DNA of 64,000 nt from Adiantum capillus-veneris (GCA_014529385.2 CM043950.1:65368935-65432934); one strand, 5' to 3'; counted from the stretch's first letter, positions 13,183-32,708 are shown. Made by a program: numbers and translations. Notes: generated by a model from the sequence alone, not told the origin.

Positions 13183-15308
13183 ATCATCAACCAAACCCCC
13201 CCTCTCGTCGTCATTGGCGGCCATCACTGACGCCCGCAACCGACTCTTGGTTTGCTTTCACATGGAACTGGTGTTGCTCACACCCATGCATAACCTGCAG
13301 CCGACCTTGGCCACACAGCCAACTCTCCTCACACTCCTCACATTCGACTTTGCATGCAACTACTAGAAGGTCTGCAGTAGGCATGACACGTACCCCCACC
13401 CTCCTATGACGAGTGGCCGACCAACTCACACACACACCCATGCACCTCGGCACTTTCACTTCCGATGATGTTGATCACGTACGGCTACAGCTCTCATCCA
13501 TGAGCAAGCCGTCATGCACTCAACTCCCCTCATTTCCATACCTGCCTTACACCCACACTAATCACCTTTACTGCGGCATCACACAAACTCCTCTTGACTT
13601 TCAAGCCAAGCGGCAAGCACAAGCTCTCGCACCACAGGTTCCAACCCGTCTCAAGCCTCAACAGACCCTATAGTACTTGATCTTTCTCATTCTCTAACTC
13701 GCGCAACCTAGTTGCCACCAGTATCCACCAGTATGAGGATTTTCTAGTAGGCGTCGACAACAAACAAGTTGGGAGGGCTATGCCAACAATAGCAATGGTA
13801 GCATCGAACAGCGGCAGATAGCGGCGAGAAGTGGTGTAGGACAGGGTGTTAGAGAGCTCGATAGTGGCGCTTGCAGGCTGTTGGCGGTGTCAACAACAGG
13901 TAGTGACGACGGGGCAACAAACGGTAGACATTGAGGAAGTTCTTCCGCAACCACTGTCATACTTTGACAGACAATGGCTGTTGCGGGTATCCACGGGACG
14001 ACGATAATGATCATGATTTCAGTGTGACGATTTTAATCGTTTAGCTCTAGTCTTTTAATTTAATCTTTCGCTTTACTTCATTTCATTTTGTACCCAGACA
14101 TTGTAGTAGATCCATAAGGATTGTATCAATTTCGTCCCATAGGCCTTTGGAACACAAATAATATAACATTTCCTTTAATTTCTCTCTCTTTCTTCCCTCT
14201 CTTATAGCAACAGACATAGACGAAGCTCTTCAGCGATCGATGCGATAGTTTTTTTGGACAACACCTGCTGTCGGGCATCCTCGGGCATTTACGATGATGA
14301 TGTTGCATTTTCTTCTGATGATTTCAAACTTTTAGTTTTAGTCTTTCATTGTAATTCATTTTAATTTTGTACCCAAGTATTGGATTAGATCCACAAGCAT
14401 CTTCTCACTTTATTTTCGTAGGTAATTTTGGCATTTTAGATACAATTACTATAACATTGTGTAGAATTTCGTCTATGCCTATAATATACTCGACATCAAA
14501 TTTCAATTTTCATTTCATCATCGCCCGCTCCTGGCAAATAATCATTTCTTCTGCTTGCTTCTTTCTCCCCGCAATGTGTGTCCAACTGCAAAAGAACAAG
14601 TGTCATGGTGGTCATTATTGTTCGCACTCTGTGTCTCTATCTTGATTGCCATCAAATGGCTTGATAATAATAAATCTCTTCATTATTGGTTTTCTGGATA
14701 GTGTATTTGCTACTGGTCTTTATTCTTGCACAAGTTAGTCAAATCATCCTTGTGCATTGGTAATAGGTCACATTTGTCATTCACAAATCAAACCACAATT
14801 TATTTCAGACATACAATCCTAATTCAAATCTGTAAATTTGCAAGGAAAAGTGTGCTCATCAACTTTGAAGCACAACTAATATCTACTACTTACCCCATCA
14901 TTACAAATCATTCTATAAATTCATATAACATTTTCATTATCCGCTCAAATGTACTTAAATTTGACTGCTGTCATTCTCTTTTCTTGGCAAACAATCCTAA
15001 TTTTTACATCAATTTTACGTCTTTTTCAACCGTCACTGTACTTAGCTAAATCACATTTATTGTTTTTCTCTTTGAGTACCACATTTGCAAATACAGCTAA
15101 GCACGACGTGAACATATCAGAGAACCTCTAGACGGTTTCTTCATTACGATCATTTCTCATAAATCTATATAGCTACTTATGTGAGCTAAGGTGTTATGGG
15201 ACACTACACAACAGTTTGTAAGTACCCTCCTACTCAAACATTTTCCAAATTGGTCTCACACACGTGATATATGTTATATTTTTATGCCTAGCCTAGTACA
15301 CACATTTG

Positions 15309-15465
15309 CCGATTTAGGCAGTGTGTAGATACTCATCTTGGTACAGATCCGCCGATTTAGGCAACACATTGAACATTACAGATTTATGATTTTTAAACAA
15401 TACCAAATGTAGATTCGCCGATTTAGGCAGCACGTCAGGTGTAGATTCGCCGGTTTAGGCAACAC
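15309..15465 (+). repeat. Four dispersed copies of a GCCGATTTAGGCA motif
   Basis: GCCGATTTAGGCA or a one-base variant occurs four times within about 160 bp, each followed by variable AACAC- or GTGT-type sequence. It lies in the 3' part of the LARD-like interior. Its role is unknown; it may be an eroded minisatellite. Confidence 0.7.
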
Positions 15466-15895
15466 CGATCACAAAATCATGTTGTAGTGAGACTGGCCAC
15501 CACTGCAACTGGCATGATTTTGTTACCCAGGTGTAGAAAATGAAAGATATTTTGGATTTGGATTTGGAATTGGAGTTGAAATTGGTATATGATGATTTTC
15601 TGTCATGACAGTACTTATGAAAGTGAAGTTGAGATTGATGAGAATTGATTTATACAATGATGAGCGTGACCAATGATATCCTGATTCATCGCGGTATGAC
15701 ATATACTGCTTATTCTAGTGGTATGGGACACTAGAATAGGTAGTATAGGGATGACCGCAGACATAATCAATGTGTCTAATTATATGGATTTTTCTTTTAC
15801 TATTTGATACAGATTTCTAATCATTGGTTTTGACAAGTATTGTTTGCAGATTTTTATCTTCGCAACTGAGGACAGTTGCTTTCCAACGGAGAGTA

Positions 15896-16388
15896 TGTTA
15901 TGGAATTGACATTTTACTATTTATTGCAACTGACAGGTAGAAAAGGCTTGACCAAGCTAGGCTATTGGAAAAGGATATTATATTTTATGTACATGTTATT
16001 ATTCAAGTGCTCTTTTATGAGCTTTGGCCATTTATGACCGGCCGGCCAGTCTATACTCATTTTTGGGCATTCAAGAAATCTATAATAAATACGTGCAAGA
16101 GGAAAAATGCTCACTCTTGCACGGGGGGAGATTGCACCCAATGTTTGTGTTGCTCTTCTCTTCTCACCTCTCCTCTCTTCTCTCTCGCCGTGTCGGCGTA
16201 GCACTCCGTTCTAGGAGGTGCGTCTGCACGCGCCCTATTACTCTCTCTTGCACTCTGTCTTTCTCTGTTCGTGTATCTCGCGATTATGTGTCTATGTGGT
16301 TGCCAGGTATGTCGATTAGTCTGTTTTATGGTTTGTAGTATGCTATTTCGGGTATTTTGCAGGGAACTCCACACCTCCGTCTGTAGCA
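15896..16388 (+). repeat. Right LTR of the LARD-like element
   Basis: 493 bp, the partner of 11192-11684, ending in TGTAGCA and followed by the CAAGA target duplication. Confidence 0.9.
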
Positions 16389-16393
16389 CAAGA
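16389..16393 (+). other. Target-site duplication CAAGA, right copy
   Basis: Matches 11187-11191 exactly. Confidence 0.9.
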
Positions 16394-21216
<4,823 letters not shown>

Positions 21217-21220
21217 TTAA
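21217..21220 (+). other. TTAA target duplication, left copy
   Basis: TTAA directly precedes the left inverted repeat and matches 22559-22562. Confidence 0.75.
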
Positions 21221-22558
21221 CACTAGGTTGGTAACCTAACAGGACATAAAAGTGTCCTTTCAGGGTTATGAAAAAAACCTCCAAAACCATAGTAGATCCA
21301 TCATTTTGTAAAATCCTTTCATGAGGTTATAGTTCAAGGTCTACTACACATGGAAAAAATAAGAAACTTGTAAAATTTCACATCTTTTGGTCACACCAAG
21401 CCTCCAAAGTTGATGGACCATTACATTTTCATCAAAACAATCATTTCTTACGTTTTGTTGCATAAAAATAAGATTAGGGATTTTTGTAGGACTTGAGATA
21501 AATTCCCTGGTTAACTTCAATGGGTTGCTGATCAGAACATGTGATTGCTTCTCACTCACTATTTTTTGTTTTGCCAAAAAAAATAGGTACAAAAAATTTG
21601 AATTTTTACCATTCTGCAAACCTATCATCAAAGTTTCTATAGCCACCCTTAATACAAATAATATATGCATGTTTTCTTAGTTCCCTATTGTCCTTTAGGT
21701 TCATAAGGAGCCATGGAGCATGTCAAAAGAATAATACATCTCTTACCAAGGGGGATCTTGGGGACAAAGAGGGAGTGCTAAATACAGCAAACATGAAAAA
21801 ATTGGGTTCAACATTATGAGTTGTAGAATCCCATAGAAATTATTCAATATCTAGCCAAATTTGATCCTTATAACTAGATATGGTTACTACCTACAAAATG
21901 CATGTAGTTGTCACAAGAAACTAACAATATTGAAAAAGCTATACTTGATATACTAGAATGTTTCGTTTTCTTCTATAATTGAAAAAATCAACCATCGTTG
22001 TCTACTATGCAAAATAGGGTATTAGGTGCCCCAAAACTCAAGGAATATTAGCTTTATGTTACAATATGCGACATAGAAAATCAAAACTGCATTTGGATAT
22101 CATGAAAGCCACCAAAAAAATCATAGAAGAGCTAAAATTGGCTAAAAAACAGGATTTGACAATTTTTGTAATTTGGTCATAACTTACAACTTTAACATTT
22201 ATTTCTCCCTAGAAGCATCAGGACATGTTGAGGACTACTAAAGATAGTTCTCTAGCATTATAGACCTCACAAACATGAATTCTAGAGTGGTATAGTTGCA
22301 AAAAGTTGAGAAAAGCCAAAAACAGGACCCGTTTTTCCACACAGTTTAGGTTGTGAAATGTTGTGCAAGGACAAGGTTAAAGATGGAATTGATATTCCAA
22401 AAAAATGTCAAGTTTTTTTCAGCTCATGAGACAACTTTCTAGACAGACAGCACCTCAAAATCCATTTTGAAACTCTTGACATAATTCAAGGAAAATGGTC
22501 ACTTAACAGGACATAAAAGTATCCCAGGACATAAAAGTGTCCCATTACCAACCTAGTG
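21221..22558. mobile_element. piggyBac-like non-autonomous DNA element
   Basis: The 14-bp sequence CACTAGGTTGGTAA at 21221-21234 is perfectly inverted at 22545-22558, and both ends are bordered by TTAA. TTAA duplication together with a CAC start fits the piggyBac superfamily; other TTAA-using groups are possible. Just inside the ends lie copies of a near-palindromic GGACATAAAAGTGTCC motif (one at the left near 21241, two in tandem at the right near 22508-22542), which look like transposase-binding subterminal repeats. The 1338-bp body has no transposase frame, so it would be mobilised in trans. Confidence 0.7.
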
Positions 22559-22562
22559 TTAA
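22559..22562 (+). other. TTAA target duplication, right copy
   Basis: TTAA directly follows the right inverted repeat. Confidence 0.75.
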
Positions 22563-24073
22563 ACAATTGGCATTAAGTGTCATAACAGTTTTACAAATAG
22601 CATGTGACACTCAAGAAAGGACTCCACTAACCTTCACACATTATCGTGGAAGCCATGAGAGGAGTTTGCAACGTAGCAATGCTTTCGGTTCATGGCCAAA
22701 TCAATAAGGCTCCAATGGGAGCTATTTTAGCAAGTACAGCCAAGTGAGATGCATGTTTCCAGCATACACATAGAAGGTAGATTGTTATTAGTGACAACTC
22801 TTACTCCTCACTGTAAGCTAGAAAAACACCTTCATTGTCTCCATGTTGATGGTTTGAAACTAATCAACTACCTCCACCAGTGATGTACTCTCGGATGAGA
22901 AAACTACAAAAAGCTAGGAGTCGAGAACAACAACCTCACCCTAGACTTTCCATGCAAGGCAAGCGAAAAATCCACAAAGCCAACACAAGATGGAAAAAAA
23001 TCACTAACCACAAAAAATAGTTAATAATTGAGTCGGTCAACTCCCTATTAAGGTCCCCCAAAATGTCAATCTTCTGGGGTCCAAAAGTAAAATAGAGGAT
23101 AATGGAAACGTTAAAATGTGGGTAAAGACACTCCAGGGCGTTGACATAAGCAGAAGAAATGTCAACCACCTTGACCTTTTCCATTAGGAAAAGGATGGGG
23201 TCTAGGAGGGTCTCTTTATTTGCCATGAGATTATGGAGGTGATTAGCATTCTGACAAATAGGTGCATGCCATGTGTGCAATAATGGTGGGTGTGTAAGAG
23301 AGGTGTAAGTGTGTTCAAAGGATGCACTTTTCTCTCCAAAAAGAGGATGGAAATTTTCATTATTTTTGGCCTATCATAAATCCTACAGACAACCTTTGAT
23401 TTGGGTGGAGATTATAGATATGTGATCTACACAATGAGCTCTTTCGTAGATATGCTACATGATATGATTTTGCCCACTAGATTTAAAATTTCATTTTGGG
23501 AGGAAACTTGAATTCAAATAAACTAGTTTCTTTGCTTGTTTGAATTCAAAAGATGTCCTTTCATTGCTTTCTTAATACTAGAGGTGATTCCCTCTCTTCC
23601 TAATGTAGTGGAAGGATCTTCAAAATGTTGTCCATCTTTATGTTGGATATACCCATTAACACCAATGTTTTGTTGTACCTAAACTTGGTGAGCCAAAGGG
23701 AGTTGAAAAGTTGTGGCATGACTGGTGATCTATGGGTGTGAGCTGTCATAATGTAGCTTTCTTGAAACACATTAGGGAATTTTGGAGGTCATTTTGAGGG
23801 CCTTCTAAGAAAATAAAATCTTTTACCTTCCCTCTCTAGAAAATTGGTGTGGTAAAAGAAAAGGTGTCCTCATCAACCGTTCAAAAAGTGTACTTCAAAG
23901 TGGATTCTTTTGACAGAGTCATGACAGTCGTAATGAATGATGGAATGTCCCTTTTTAGTTATATTGAATGCACCTCGTCATATAGGAGGGAAGTTCTTCT
24001 TCATACAATGTATGTAGTATTGACTAATGACGTTCTCCTCTTTTGTTTCTTGATTTTCTTTAACTGCGTATTC
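22563..24073. other. Region upstream of the unknown gene family, no supported gene
   Basis: A minus-strand frame at 23280-22936 is protein-like for about 114 codons and contains an ILGDLN string, but nothing around it supports a gene. The rest is AT-rich with stops in all frames. It may contain the missing 5' part or terminus of the element to the right. Confidence 0.3.
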
Positions 24074-26100
24074 ATGGCTTCTTCATCCACCCCCTCAAAC
24101 CTCCTCACTAAACGACATAAATATCATCTTCACGTTGATTTGAATCCTAAATATGAGCCTTTATGCAAGCAAAGTAAAATAAACACAATAGTAATACCCA
24201 TTGAGAAAGAAAGACTCAGAGTCGAGGGAGAAAAACACATAAATTTATGGACAAATAGATTACTCTATCCTTTGAATCCTATGACCAATGCCTCCCTTAC
24301 ATTTGCAAATCCCACTACTTTATTGACCTTTGTAGGTGACAGGCAAAATGGTTTACTTGGCTATTGCAAAGCTCTAACTGGGAAATAAAAAATTTAGAAA
24401 AGCATGGTTCACCATCAAGCAAATGAGATTCTACGATTTCTAATTTGCATTGTGAGGACTAAAAAACCCTTTTGTAGTGCACACAAGAAATACAGGTCTT
24501 GCAAGAAAAAGTGTGAAACTTACAAAGGAAAGATACAAGCTTAGGTACTCGTGTGCGAAAGAAGAGACTACGGAATCTTGAAACCTTGAAGGTTGGCTCT
24601 GGCAGTATCAAGAAAAGAATCCAAGCATTGAGGTCAGAATTGTGAACCTTATAGTTTATATCACCTATACATAGGTTTTTCTTATGTCCATTATGTTATC
24701 TTTGTAGACATGCTACATATCCAGATAGAGAAAACATAGATCCAAAGGCCAATCTAGGAAAGCATTTGAATCATTTGATAACAAGTGGTCTTGCAAAGGA
24801 TAAATCCATGGCAAAAAGTATAATGTTTTGCAACGAGATGTTGTTGACCGTTTTATTACAAAGAGTGTAGTGCCTGTCAATGAGATACAGGGCACACTTG
24901 ACTCCCTTGGCATGAGTAAGAGAGGGTACTCAACTATTCAGCAATCTATCTCCTCCATTTTTGTGAGGAATGGAATAAAGTCTAAACTTCTACCAACAAC
25001 AACAAGTGTTTGGAAAGAGAGACTTCAACCCAACCATGCACAAACAAACTTCATTGGATGTCCATTTCATATTGATGGTATTTATAGATCTCAAGGAACA
25101 ACTATAACCTACAATGAGTACAACAATATCTTCATGGACCTCACTTTGTTGCAAACTAGAATGGTTGAGTTCTATAATGTAACATTTGAAGAGACAGGTG
25201 GCATTCTACATTTTGTTTTGAAGCTAGATGAGTGTGAGATTCTCAAAGACAAGAAGCTAGAACAAGTCACAATAACATTGATGAATAGGGATCTTTCAAA
25301 ATGCCCCATTGATGATCCTTCATACTTCAGTGTTCCATCAGAAACAAACATATGGTGGCTTGGTGCTTTTTAGGTATTCCATTTCCATCTTCTCTTCAGC
25401 TCTAGTGATCCCTCTAGTGATTTAATTTTAGTTTAAATTTCACGTTGCATAAGGATTTAATCTTTAAGGTAAAGAAAGAAGACCACGACATTGATATTGG
25501 GTGTTCCATCAAAACCCTATCCTGATACCATTGATAAACAAATGAATCAAGGAAAGGTGATGGTTGTAAATGGGAGGGGAGACTTTCAAGTCCAATGGCA
25601 TCTTGCAGGTGACCTTAAAACACTGAAGTGTATATATAATTGTGGAATGGGTGCTATGGTAAAGTCTCCATGCTTGTATTACATGGAGTTTGTAAAGATG
25701 ATGGGACCCAAAATGGTGAAGAAAGGCTCCTACTCGTCACAACGAGGATCCTAATTTCCACCCAGTTTTGGATATTCCACTTGTCAATGTCTACAATTGT
25801 ATAATGCATGCTCTTTGCATAATTGTGGAGAATTTGGTGTATTTGTACATTGGGTTTTCTTGGAAAATCAAGAACTCAACAGAAGGTCACGGTAGAGGCG
25901 CTTGAACTGGTTTTGTCAGAGATGGGTCTCCATGGGGGCAATGTGAAAATCCAGCAGGACGAGAAAAGGTCAATGAATGATAAAGATGTACCTTGCAAAC
26001 CATCTATTGGTGGGGTCAAGGCATGTCGTTTCTTTATCTAAACCAACACACATGAAATATAAGAAGCTAACCAAGCGTGGAAGGATTTATCATTCCACCT
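24074..26100 (+). pseudogene. Decayed intron-bearing gene, unknown repeat-borne family, copy 1
   Basis: Exon 1 starts at ATG 24074 (MASSSTPSN), with stops and a frameshift after 24386, and ends at 24632. A 75-bp intron (24633-24707) has GT-AG ends. Exon 2 resumes at 24708, shifts frame near 24820 and reads on to 25373. Downstream pieces at about 25491-25754, 25715-25905 and 25890-26041 continue the protein in shifted frames. Notable features are a basic RKKRLRNLE-type helix before the intron, a KLDECEI strand near 25230, an AGDLKTLKCIYN segment near 25610 and an HNEDPNFHPVLDIPL segment near 25735. The spaced acidic strands suggest a DDE-type transposase, but this is inference. It is homologous to 44223-43180 on the other strand. 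Confidence 0.55.
24633..24707 (+). other. Probable intron in family copy 1
   Basis: GTCAGA...TTTGTAG, 75 bp. It follows the IKKR-x-ALR end of exon 1 in phase 2. The paralogue on the minus strand has a GTAAGT donor at the same protein position and phase. Confidence 0.6.
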
Positions 26101-26995
26101 ACGTCAGAAAAATTGAGTTTCAACAATGGAAAATCTGCATATGGCAGTGAAGGACCAGGAACCCACAACTTGCAATGCCACAGCTACTAAAGAAACATTC
26201 AAGACAACAGACTGAAACTCAAATTACTCATTACATGGTATTGATAAAGCACCCTTTTACATGAAAAGGACTAAAAGGATGTTTAAAATTCCTGACAAAT
26301 TGTTTTATTTGTAGCACTAATTTTCAATCACTTACCATACTTCATTCAAAAGTATGGAAACCCAAGCATATGGAACACCCAAGACTTGGAAAAGTCTCAT
26401 TACATGACCAAGAATGCATGTTTTAGACACACACGGTAGGGTGGCTCTTGAGATAAGGCAAACAATTTGAAAGAGTTGTTTCAGTGGTTTTATCGCAAAA
26501 TCCTTCATCAGCTGCATCAAAAACATGTATTGGAGTGTTTGGCAACAACACAAGCAATTAGGCATTTGCAACAAAAGAAAAGGAAACAAGTAGAGGCATT
26601 CAACAACTCCAATGCTTGTGAAGGCCAGAGAAAGTGGAGAGACAATGCAATATGTTAACCATAGGTGGATTAAGAGAATTTGATCTTAGGTCACAACATG
26701 TACAAGAGATGCCTAATGATTTAATAGATCCTGTACAAGTCACAAGTCTCTCAACTTGATGATAGATAGTGGATATCTTTTGGCACATTACCCTTGTATC
26801 GAATCATTAAATGTTTGCCATAATCCAAGAGTTCATTTGGGTTTTGTTTCCCTAAAGTGAGTGCCATTGTTGTCTATGTGTAATAATAAGCTGCACGACC
26901 ACCGGTGTACACCGAACAATATCCAAAACATTCTGTCGTAAAAACTTTGTTAACGAGGATAACTTTTTTTGCATTTTGTGGTAGCATTGGTCCAC
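26101..26995. other. Eroded downstream part, no supported gene
   Basis: Scattered short frames are present on both strands. Some plus-strand scraps near 26460-26650 may continue the unknown family, but stops are frequent and no claim can be made. Confidence 0.3.
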
Positions 26996-27218
26996 CTAGG
27001 AAGCATGAGAGCATCTTGAGGACAAAAGTTGTAGTACTTCCCTCTTGGGTCCATTGTGAAAGACTAGTATGGGTGCCTCACAGAGTCTGGCAAGGTATTG
27101 TCCTAGTGCTGCATCTCTTTTACGATACTCTCTTGTCCGACGACAAAGAAAGTCATCCTTTACAGTAATCCGTGACCTTACACAAAAGGATGAGTTAGAG
27201 AAAGAGAGTGACAATGAG

Positions 27219-27240
27219 ATTTTTTTTATTTTTTTTATTT

Positions 27241-27271
<31 letters not shown>

Positions 27272-27272
27272 G
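27219..27272 (+). repeat. Poly-T tract joined to a G22 homopolymer
   Basis: An interrupted T tract (about 27219-27250) is followed by 22 consecutive G at 27251-27272. A run of this length can form G-quadruplexes and is prone to length errors in sequencing and assembly. Confidence 0.95.
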
Positions 27273-27369
27273 CTCTCATCCTGCATATATAAGTCATCCT
27301 TCCATAGGTCCACTGACCTCGTGGACCCTTGTGCGGGACGCGTAAACCGGTCCTCTACTTGTTGATTAC

Positions 27370-28440
27370 TGGTTGATGGCCTAAGTTTGTTTATGATAGC
27401 TTGGAAGGTAGCATCATCTAGGAGTGTCTCTCTAAACTTTTTTGCCTTGTCAAAGCAGAGTTTGAGGCACTCCAGTGAGTTACTAGAGGTTTCCATTGCC
27501 TCATCGTCACTGCTATCATTAGATACAAATCCACTCCTCTCCTCTTGAAATTTGGAGATCGCGGAAGTACAAAGTCCTCCCTTAAAGAAAATATACTTTG
27601 AATGTCATGGAGGAAAATGTATGATCTCCCACCAAATTTGAACTCTGGCAGTCTAGGTAGCATCAATGTGGCTTGCTTCTCATTAAAGCCATACACATCT
27701 AAAGGTAGTTTGATTTTAGATGTTTTAACTGAGAGTATTTTGCTTCGTTCCACCTCTTTAGCCTCCACCTCAAGGTTAATATCCTCCTCAATCTCGGGCA
27801 CCTCATTGGACTCTATGTCCTCATCATCTTGTTCATCGATGGTAGATCCTCTTCCTCCATTACCTCTAAAAAATCCTTCAACAGACCAGCAAATAGAGAA
27901 TTTAAGAATTGAAGGAACCCAAAGGATTCTTTGATTAGCTTGCAATCTTGTTTATGCATAGGACACCATGAGGATCTATAAATGACATGCAACTAATGGT
28001 ACTTCTTGTATGACCATCTTATGGAATCACAATATTTTAAGTGCACCACCACCATGTCAGCAAGAACCACCCTGCCCCTTTGGACCTCAAGCTCAAACCT
28101 GTCTATCATCACTATGTTGAGCTATAAGTTCATCAAGAATGAATGAGGCATTAAAGATAGAAGAGACCTTGTCTAACATTTCAGCAGCTCGTGCAGATAC
28201 TACAAAATCAAACAGTCTTTCATCCACACATGCAGGATCTTCAACACCATCTACCCCGTCCTCCTTACATTTTGTAACTGGCTCACCGGCAGAAGAAAGA
28301 TCAATGTCTCTCTTTTTGGTGCTAGTCACTTCAAGCTTTAGGATTACAAGCACTTCTTCATGTTCTGATGCTTCTGAGTCATTGGGGGGTTCCTGTCCCC
28401 ATAACATCCTCTCCAAGAAATATGTCTTTGGCCTCCACAA
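27370..28440 (-). pseudogene. Unrecognised minus-strand coding-like remnant
   Basis: Minus-strand frames at 28440-28093 (about 115 codons, acidic) and 27945-27418 (about 175 codons, starting acidic and ending basic) are protein-like and separated by a few stops. A further scrap runs to about 27370. An EQDDEDIESNEVPEIEED-type acidic stretch is the most distinctive feature. No domain was recognised. They could be parts of one broken gene or a retroelement frame. Confidence 0.28.
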
Positions 28441-28710
28441 AGTCCACGTCTCTCTTTAAGGAGACTCTCAGCAATTGAGGTGGTCTCCCTTCTACTTATT
28501 GTCCACCAAAGACAATTTCTGGATCGACCCTCTACCTCTTCATTCTGTGAGATCTTAATCCTAACAAAAAGATAATACATGCAATAATAGGTGAGTATTG
28601 GGACTAAGAAGCTTCAGCAACATATCATAGACACACCAGCATAAGACTTTTTAATTAAATATTAAAACACTTTTCTTAAAAATTGCAAATTGTTTGCATC
28701 TCATTTTATT

Positions 28711-28712
<2 letters not shown>

Positions 28713-28757
<45 letters not shown>
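28713..28757 (+). repeat. (CT)n microsatellite
   Basis: The first of a series of CT tracts that alternate with a shared spacer unit. Confidence 0.95.
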
Positions 28758-28761
<4 letters not shown>

Positions 28762-28860
28762 CTCGTTGTTTTGCTACCCATTTTATGCTCTACAGCACAT
28801 GAAGGACAATTGGCGGACCGACAATACAAGTATGTGCGCCATAAGACAAGAACAAAGTAT

Positions 28861-28861
<1 letters not shown>

Positions 28862-28944
<83 letters not shown>
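28862..28944 (+). repeat. (CT)n microsatellite
   Basis: About 83 bases of CT following spacer copy 1. Confidence 0.95.
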
Positions 28945-28946
<2 letters not shown>

Positions 28947-29040
28947 GTTTTGCTACCCACTTTGTGCTCTACGGCGCGCGAAGGACAATCGACGAATCGA
29001 CAATACACCTATGTGTGCCATAAGACAAGGGCAACGTATC

Positions 29041-29042
<2 letters not shown>

Positions 29043-29131
<89 letters not shown>
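29043..29131 (+). repeat. (CT)n microsatellite
   Basis: About 89 bases of CT following spacer copy 2 and reading directly into the LINE-like coding end. Confidence 0.95.
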
Positions 29132-29135
<4 letters not shown>

Positions 29136-29498
29136 CGAGGTAACCGAACCCATTCCTACATCCTTGAGCCCATCCCGTTGAGTGCGATCCTCACCATTGC
29201 CTCCATTCGTCTTAGCTCCCATTCTCTACGCTGCAAGACAGGACGTTGGGGCACTGGCGAGGAGTGTCATCGACTTTGCACCTTATGCCCTCGTCAAGTG
29301 CGAGAGAGTGAGTACCACACACTACTTGAGTGCTCAGCTTTTGATCACATTAGGTCCTCTTTTCCCCATATATTCAGCCATGATCTCTCCCTACATACCT
29401 TCCTCTCCCAACCACGATGTGGACTCTCTATTGCGACGCTCATTTCAGTCATTTTTGAGCATCGAGAGTCACTTATGAACTCCACTCACACCACGTGA
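29132..29498 (+). pseudogene. LINE ORF2 C-terminal zinc-knuckle fragment
   Basis: The frame after the CT tract encodes LRCKTGRWG followed by CTLC, then a His eight residues later and a Cys four after that, ending in LLEC and a hydrophobic helix. The pattern LR-x-x-TGRW...C-x2-C-x8-H-x4-C is typical of the cysteine-rich C-terminus of non-LTR retrotransposon polymerases. Only about 120 codons remain before the TGA at 29496-29498; no reverse transcriptase core precedes it. 5' truncation is normal for LINE copies. The in-frame Ser-Leu extension upstream is only the CT repeat. Confidence 0.55.
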
Positions 29499-29552
29499 CA
29501 TGTTCATTTGGTCCCATAGGTCATATTTGACCTCCCAGGACGATAATAGAAC

Positions 29553-29686
<134 letters not shown>

Positions 29687-29780
29687 TTTTGCTACCCACT
29701 TTGTGCTCTACGGCGCACGAAGGACAATCGACGAATCGACAATACACCTATGTGCGCCATAAGACAAGGGCAACGTATCG

Positions 29781-29782
<2 letters not shown>

Positions 29783-29824
<42 letters not shown>
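29783..29824 (+). repeat. (CT)n microsatellite
   Basis: CT tract following spacer copy 3. Confidence 0.95.
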
Positions 29825-29827
<3 letters not shown>

Positions 29828-30079
29828 ATTGACACCAAAAGCGCGCATAGAAGAAAGAAACACTAGTAGGTGAGCCATCAAGCGGCGTAGGTCCTAAATA
29901 AATGCCCACAATTGTTTATCATGACGAAAACAATTTCGTGGTTTCTGCAATACACCTGAACATTTTTGTTACCTTTCCTTCGGCTTGGCATGGCAACCTT
30001 CCAAAGATGGAAACTTCATTGGTACCTTGGGCACACTTCAAGCCTTCACTCTCCAGTGTCTCACAACATCTTTGTGTAC

Positions 30080-30081
<2 letters not shown>

Positions 30082-30157
<76 letters not shown>
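30082..30157 (+). repeat. (CT)n microsatellite
   Basis: About 76 bases of CT. Confidence 0.95.
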
Positions 30158-30160
<3 letters not shown>

Positions 30161-30279
30161 TGTACGACCTCTAAGTGTATCTCTCTTTCTCTCTCTGTCT
30201 CTCTCTCACTCACCCTTAACCATGTTGTGTCTGTCTCGATCTCTTTCAATCTCTCTCTTCCTAGTTCTCATCCTCCTTA

Positions 30280-31339
<1,060 letters not shown>

Positions 31340-31650
31340 CGATCGTCAACTGCCGTGCACCGAACAATTGCAGAGGCGTCGCCTACACCGAACAATTGCA
31401 GAGGCGTCGCCTGCACAGAACCATCGGCCACTGTCGCCATATCCCACGAGCTTCCTAGCTCCTTGATGCATCCAAGTGGCGCTCCTCTCTGGCCTTATAC
31501 CCCTCTCTGGGCGCCATTAGCGATCGTCAACTTCCGTGCACCGAACAATTGCAAAGGAGGCTGCCTGCACAGAACCACCGGCCACCCCCGCCATATCCCA
31601 CGAGCTTCCTAGCTCCTTGATGCATCCAAGTGGCGCTCCTCTCTGGGCCT
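31340..31650 (+). repeat. Tandem duplication of about 165 bp
   Basis: Two adjacent copies both contain CGATCGTCAACT, GCACCGAACAATTGCA and a long shared block from CCATATCCCACGAGCTTCC to AAGTGGCGCTCCTCTCTGG. The first copy also carries a nested repeat of the GAACAATTGCAGAGGCGTCG segment. Confidence 0.85.
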
Positions 31651-32708
31651 TATACCTCTATGGCACTCCTCTCTAGGCTTGCCACGTGGTGCTGCCACTC
31701 TCCTCCACCTTCCAAAGTAGAAAACCCCCCAAAAGATCATTCAAAATTTCTGAAAATTCCTTTCCCCCCCTCTCTTTCCACTACTGCCACTTGTAGCCTA
31801 GCGCTCCGATCGCCGAGCTGAAAAAACCCCTTGGAAGTTACCGTCCCCGACTTTGAACTCTTCCATCCTCACTGCACATTGACCCCCAGATGGCCTCGAA
31901 CCGAGTGCCCCAAGATTGAAAGAAATCATCAAAAGCGACCTGCTCAGCAACGAGCCCCAACTTCAACAAGTTATAACTTCACACTTCGGACTCTGATGGG
32001 TAAGCCGCTTCTTCTTGCTAGCTTCACATGATGTCCACTACCCCTGCAACCTTTGTCGAGCAACAAAAACTTCCAGATAGCACACCGATCGAGGCGATCA
32101 AACAAGCACAAACTCGGCCCTCGGTGAAACTTGATCTGGCAATAACTCTCTCATTCTGGCTCTGATCACCGATCTGAAAAGACCAACAGGCTCCATAAAT
32201 CAAGCACTACACACTGGTAGCCCCAAATGGGCTTGGACTACCCGGCATCACTTGGCCTATCTGTCTCGGATTTGCAATCACTTCCAACTTCAAAGCACTG
32301 TATCTTGCACACCGTGGCTCTGTTTGACGAGCCGTCTGGACCTACTTCTTCAACACTTCAAGCTCTACATATTCAAGCCAAAAACTAGCACTTTGAACAT
32401 CCTTCTCTTGCCACCCTGTCTGGACCAATCTAGAGCCCTTTTGGCCTAGAAAACCACATAAAGCATACATCTCTGTTGCCACTTGCTTGCTGAGGCTCTT
32501 CCCATCCGGTCTAGCCTTCTGCCATGCATCTATAAGCATACACACTGTTGCATGTGCCCTCTACTAGGATCGACAACTTTTGGCTGCACCAACGTGTCAA
32601 AAATCTAATTATAACTAGTGGGCATTTAATGCACCGTACAATTTCAATAGAGAGGTCATTTTCACACTTTATGGGTTGTACCACATTCATTGGCGTGCTT
32701 AGTGTAGC
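31651..32708. other. Intergenic, nothing recognised
   Basis: No domain-bearing frame and no terminal repeats were found. Confidence 0.4.
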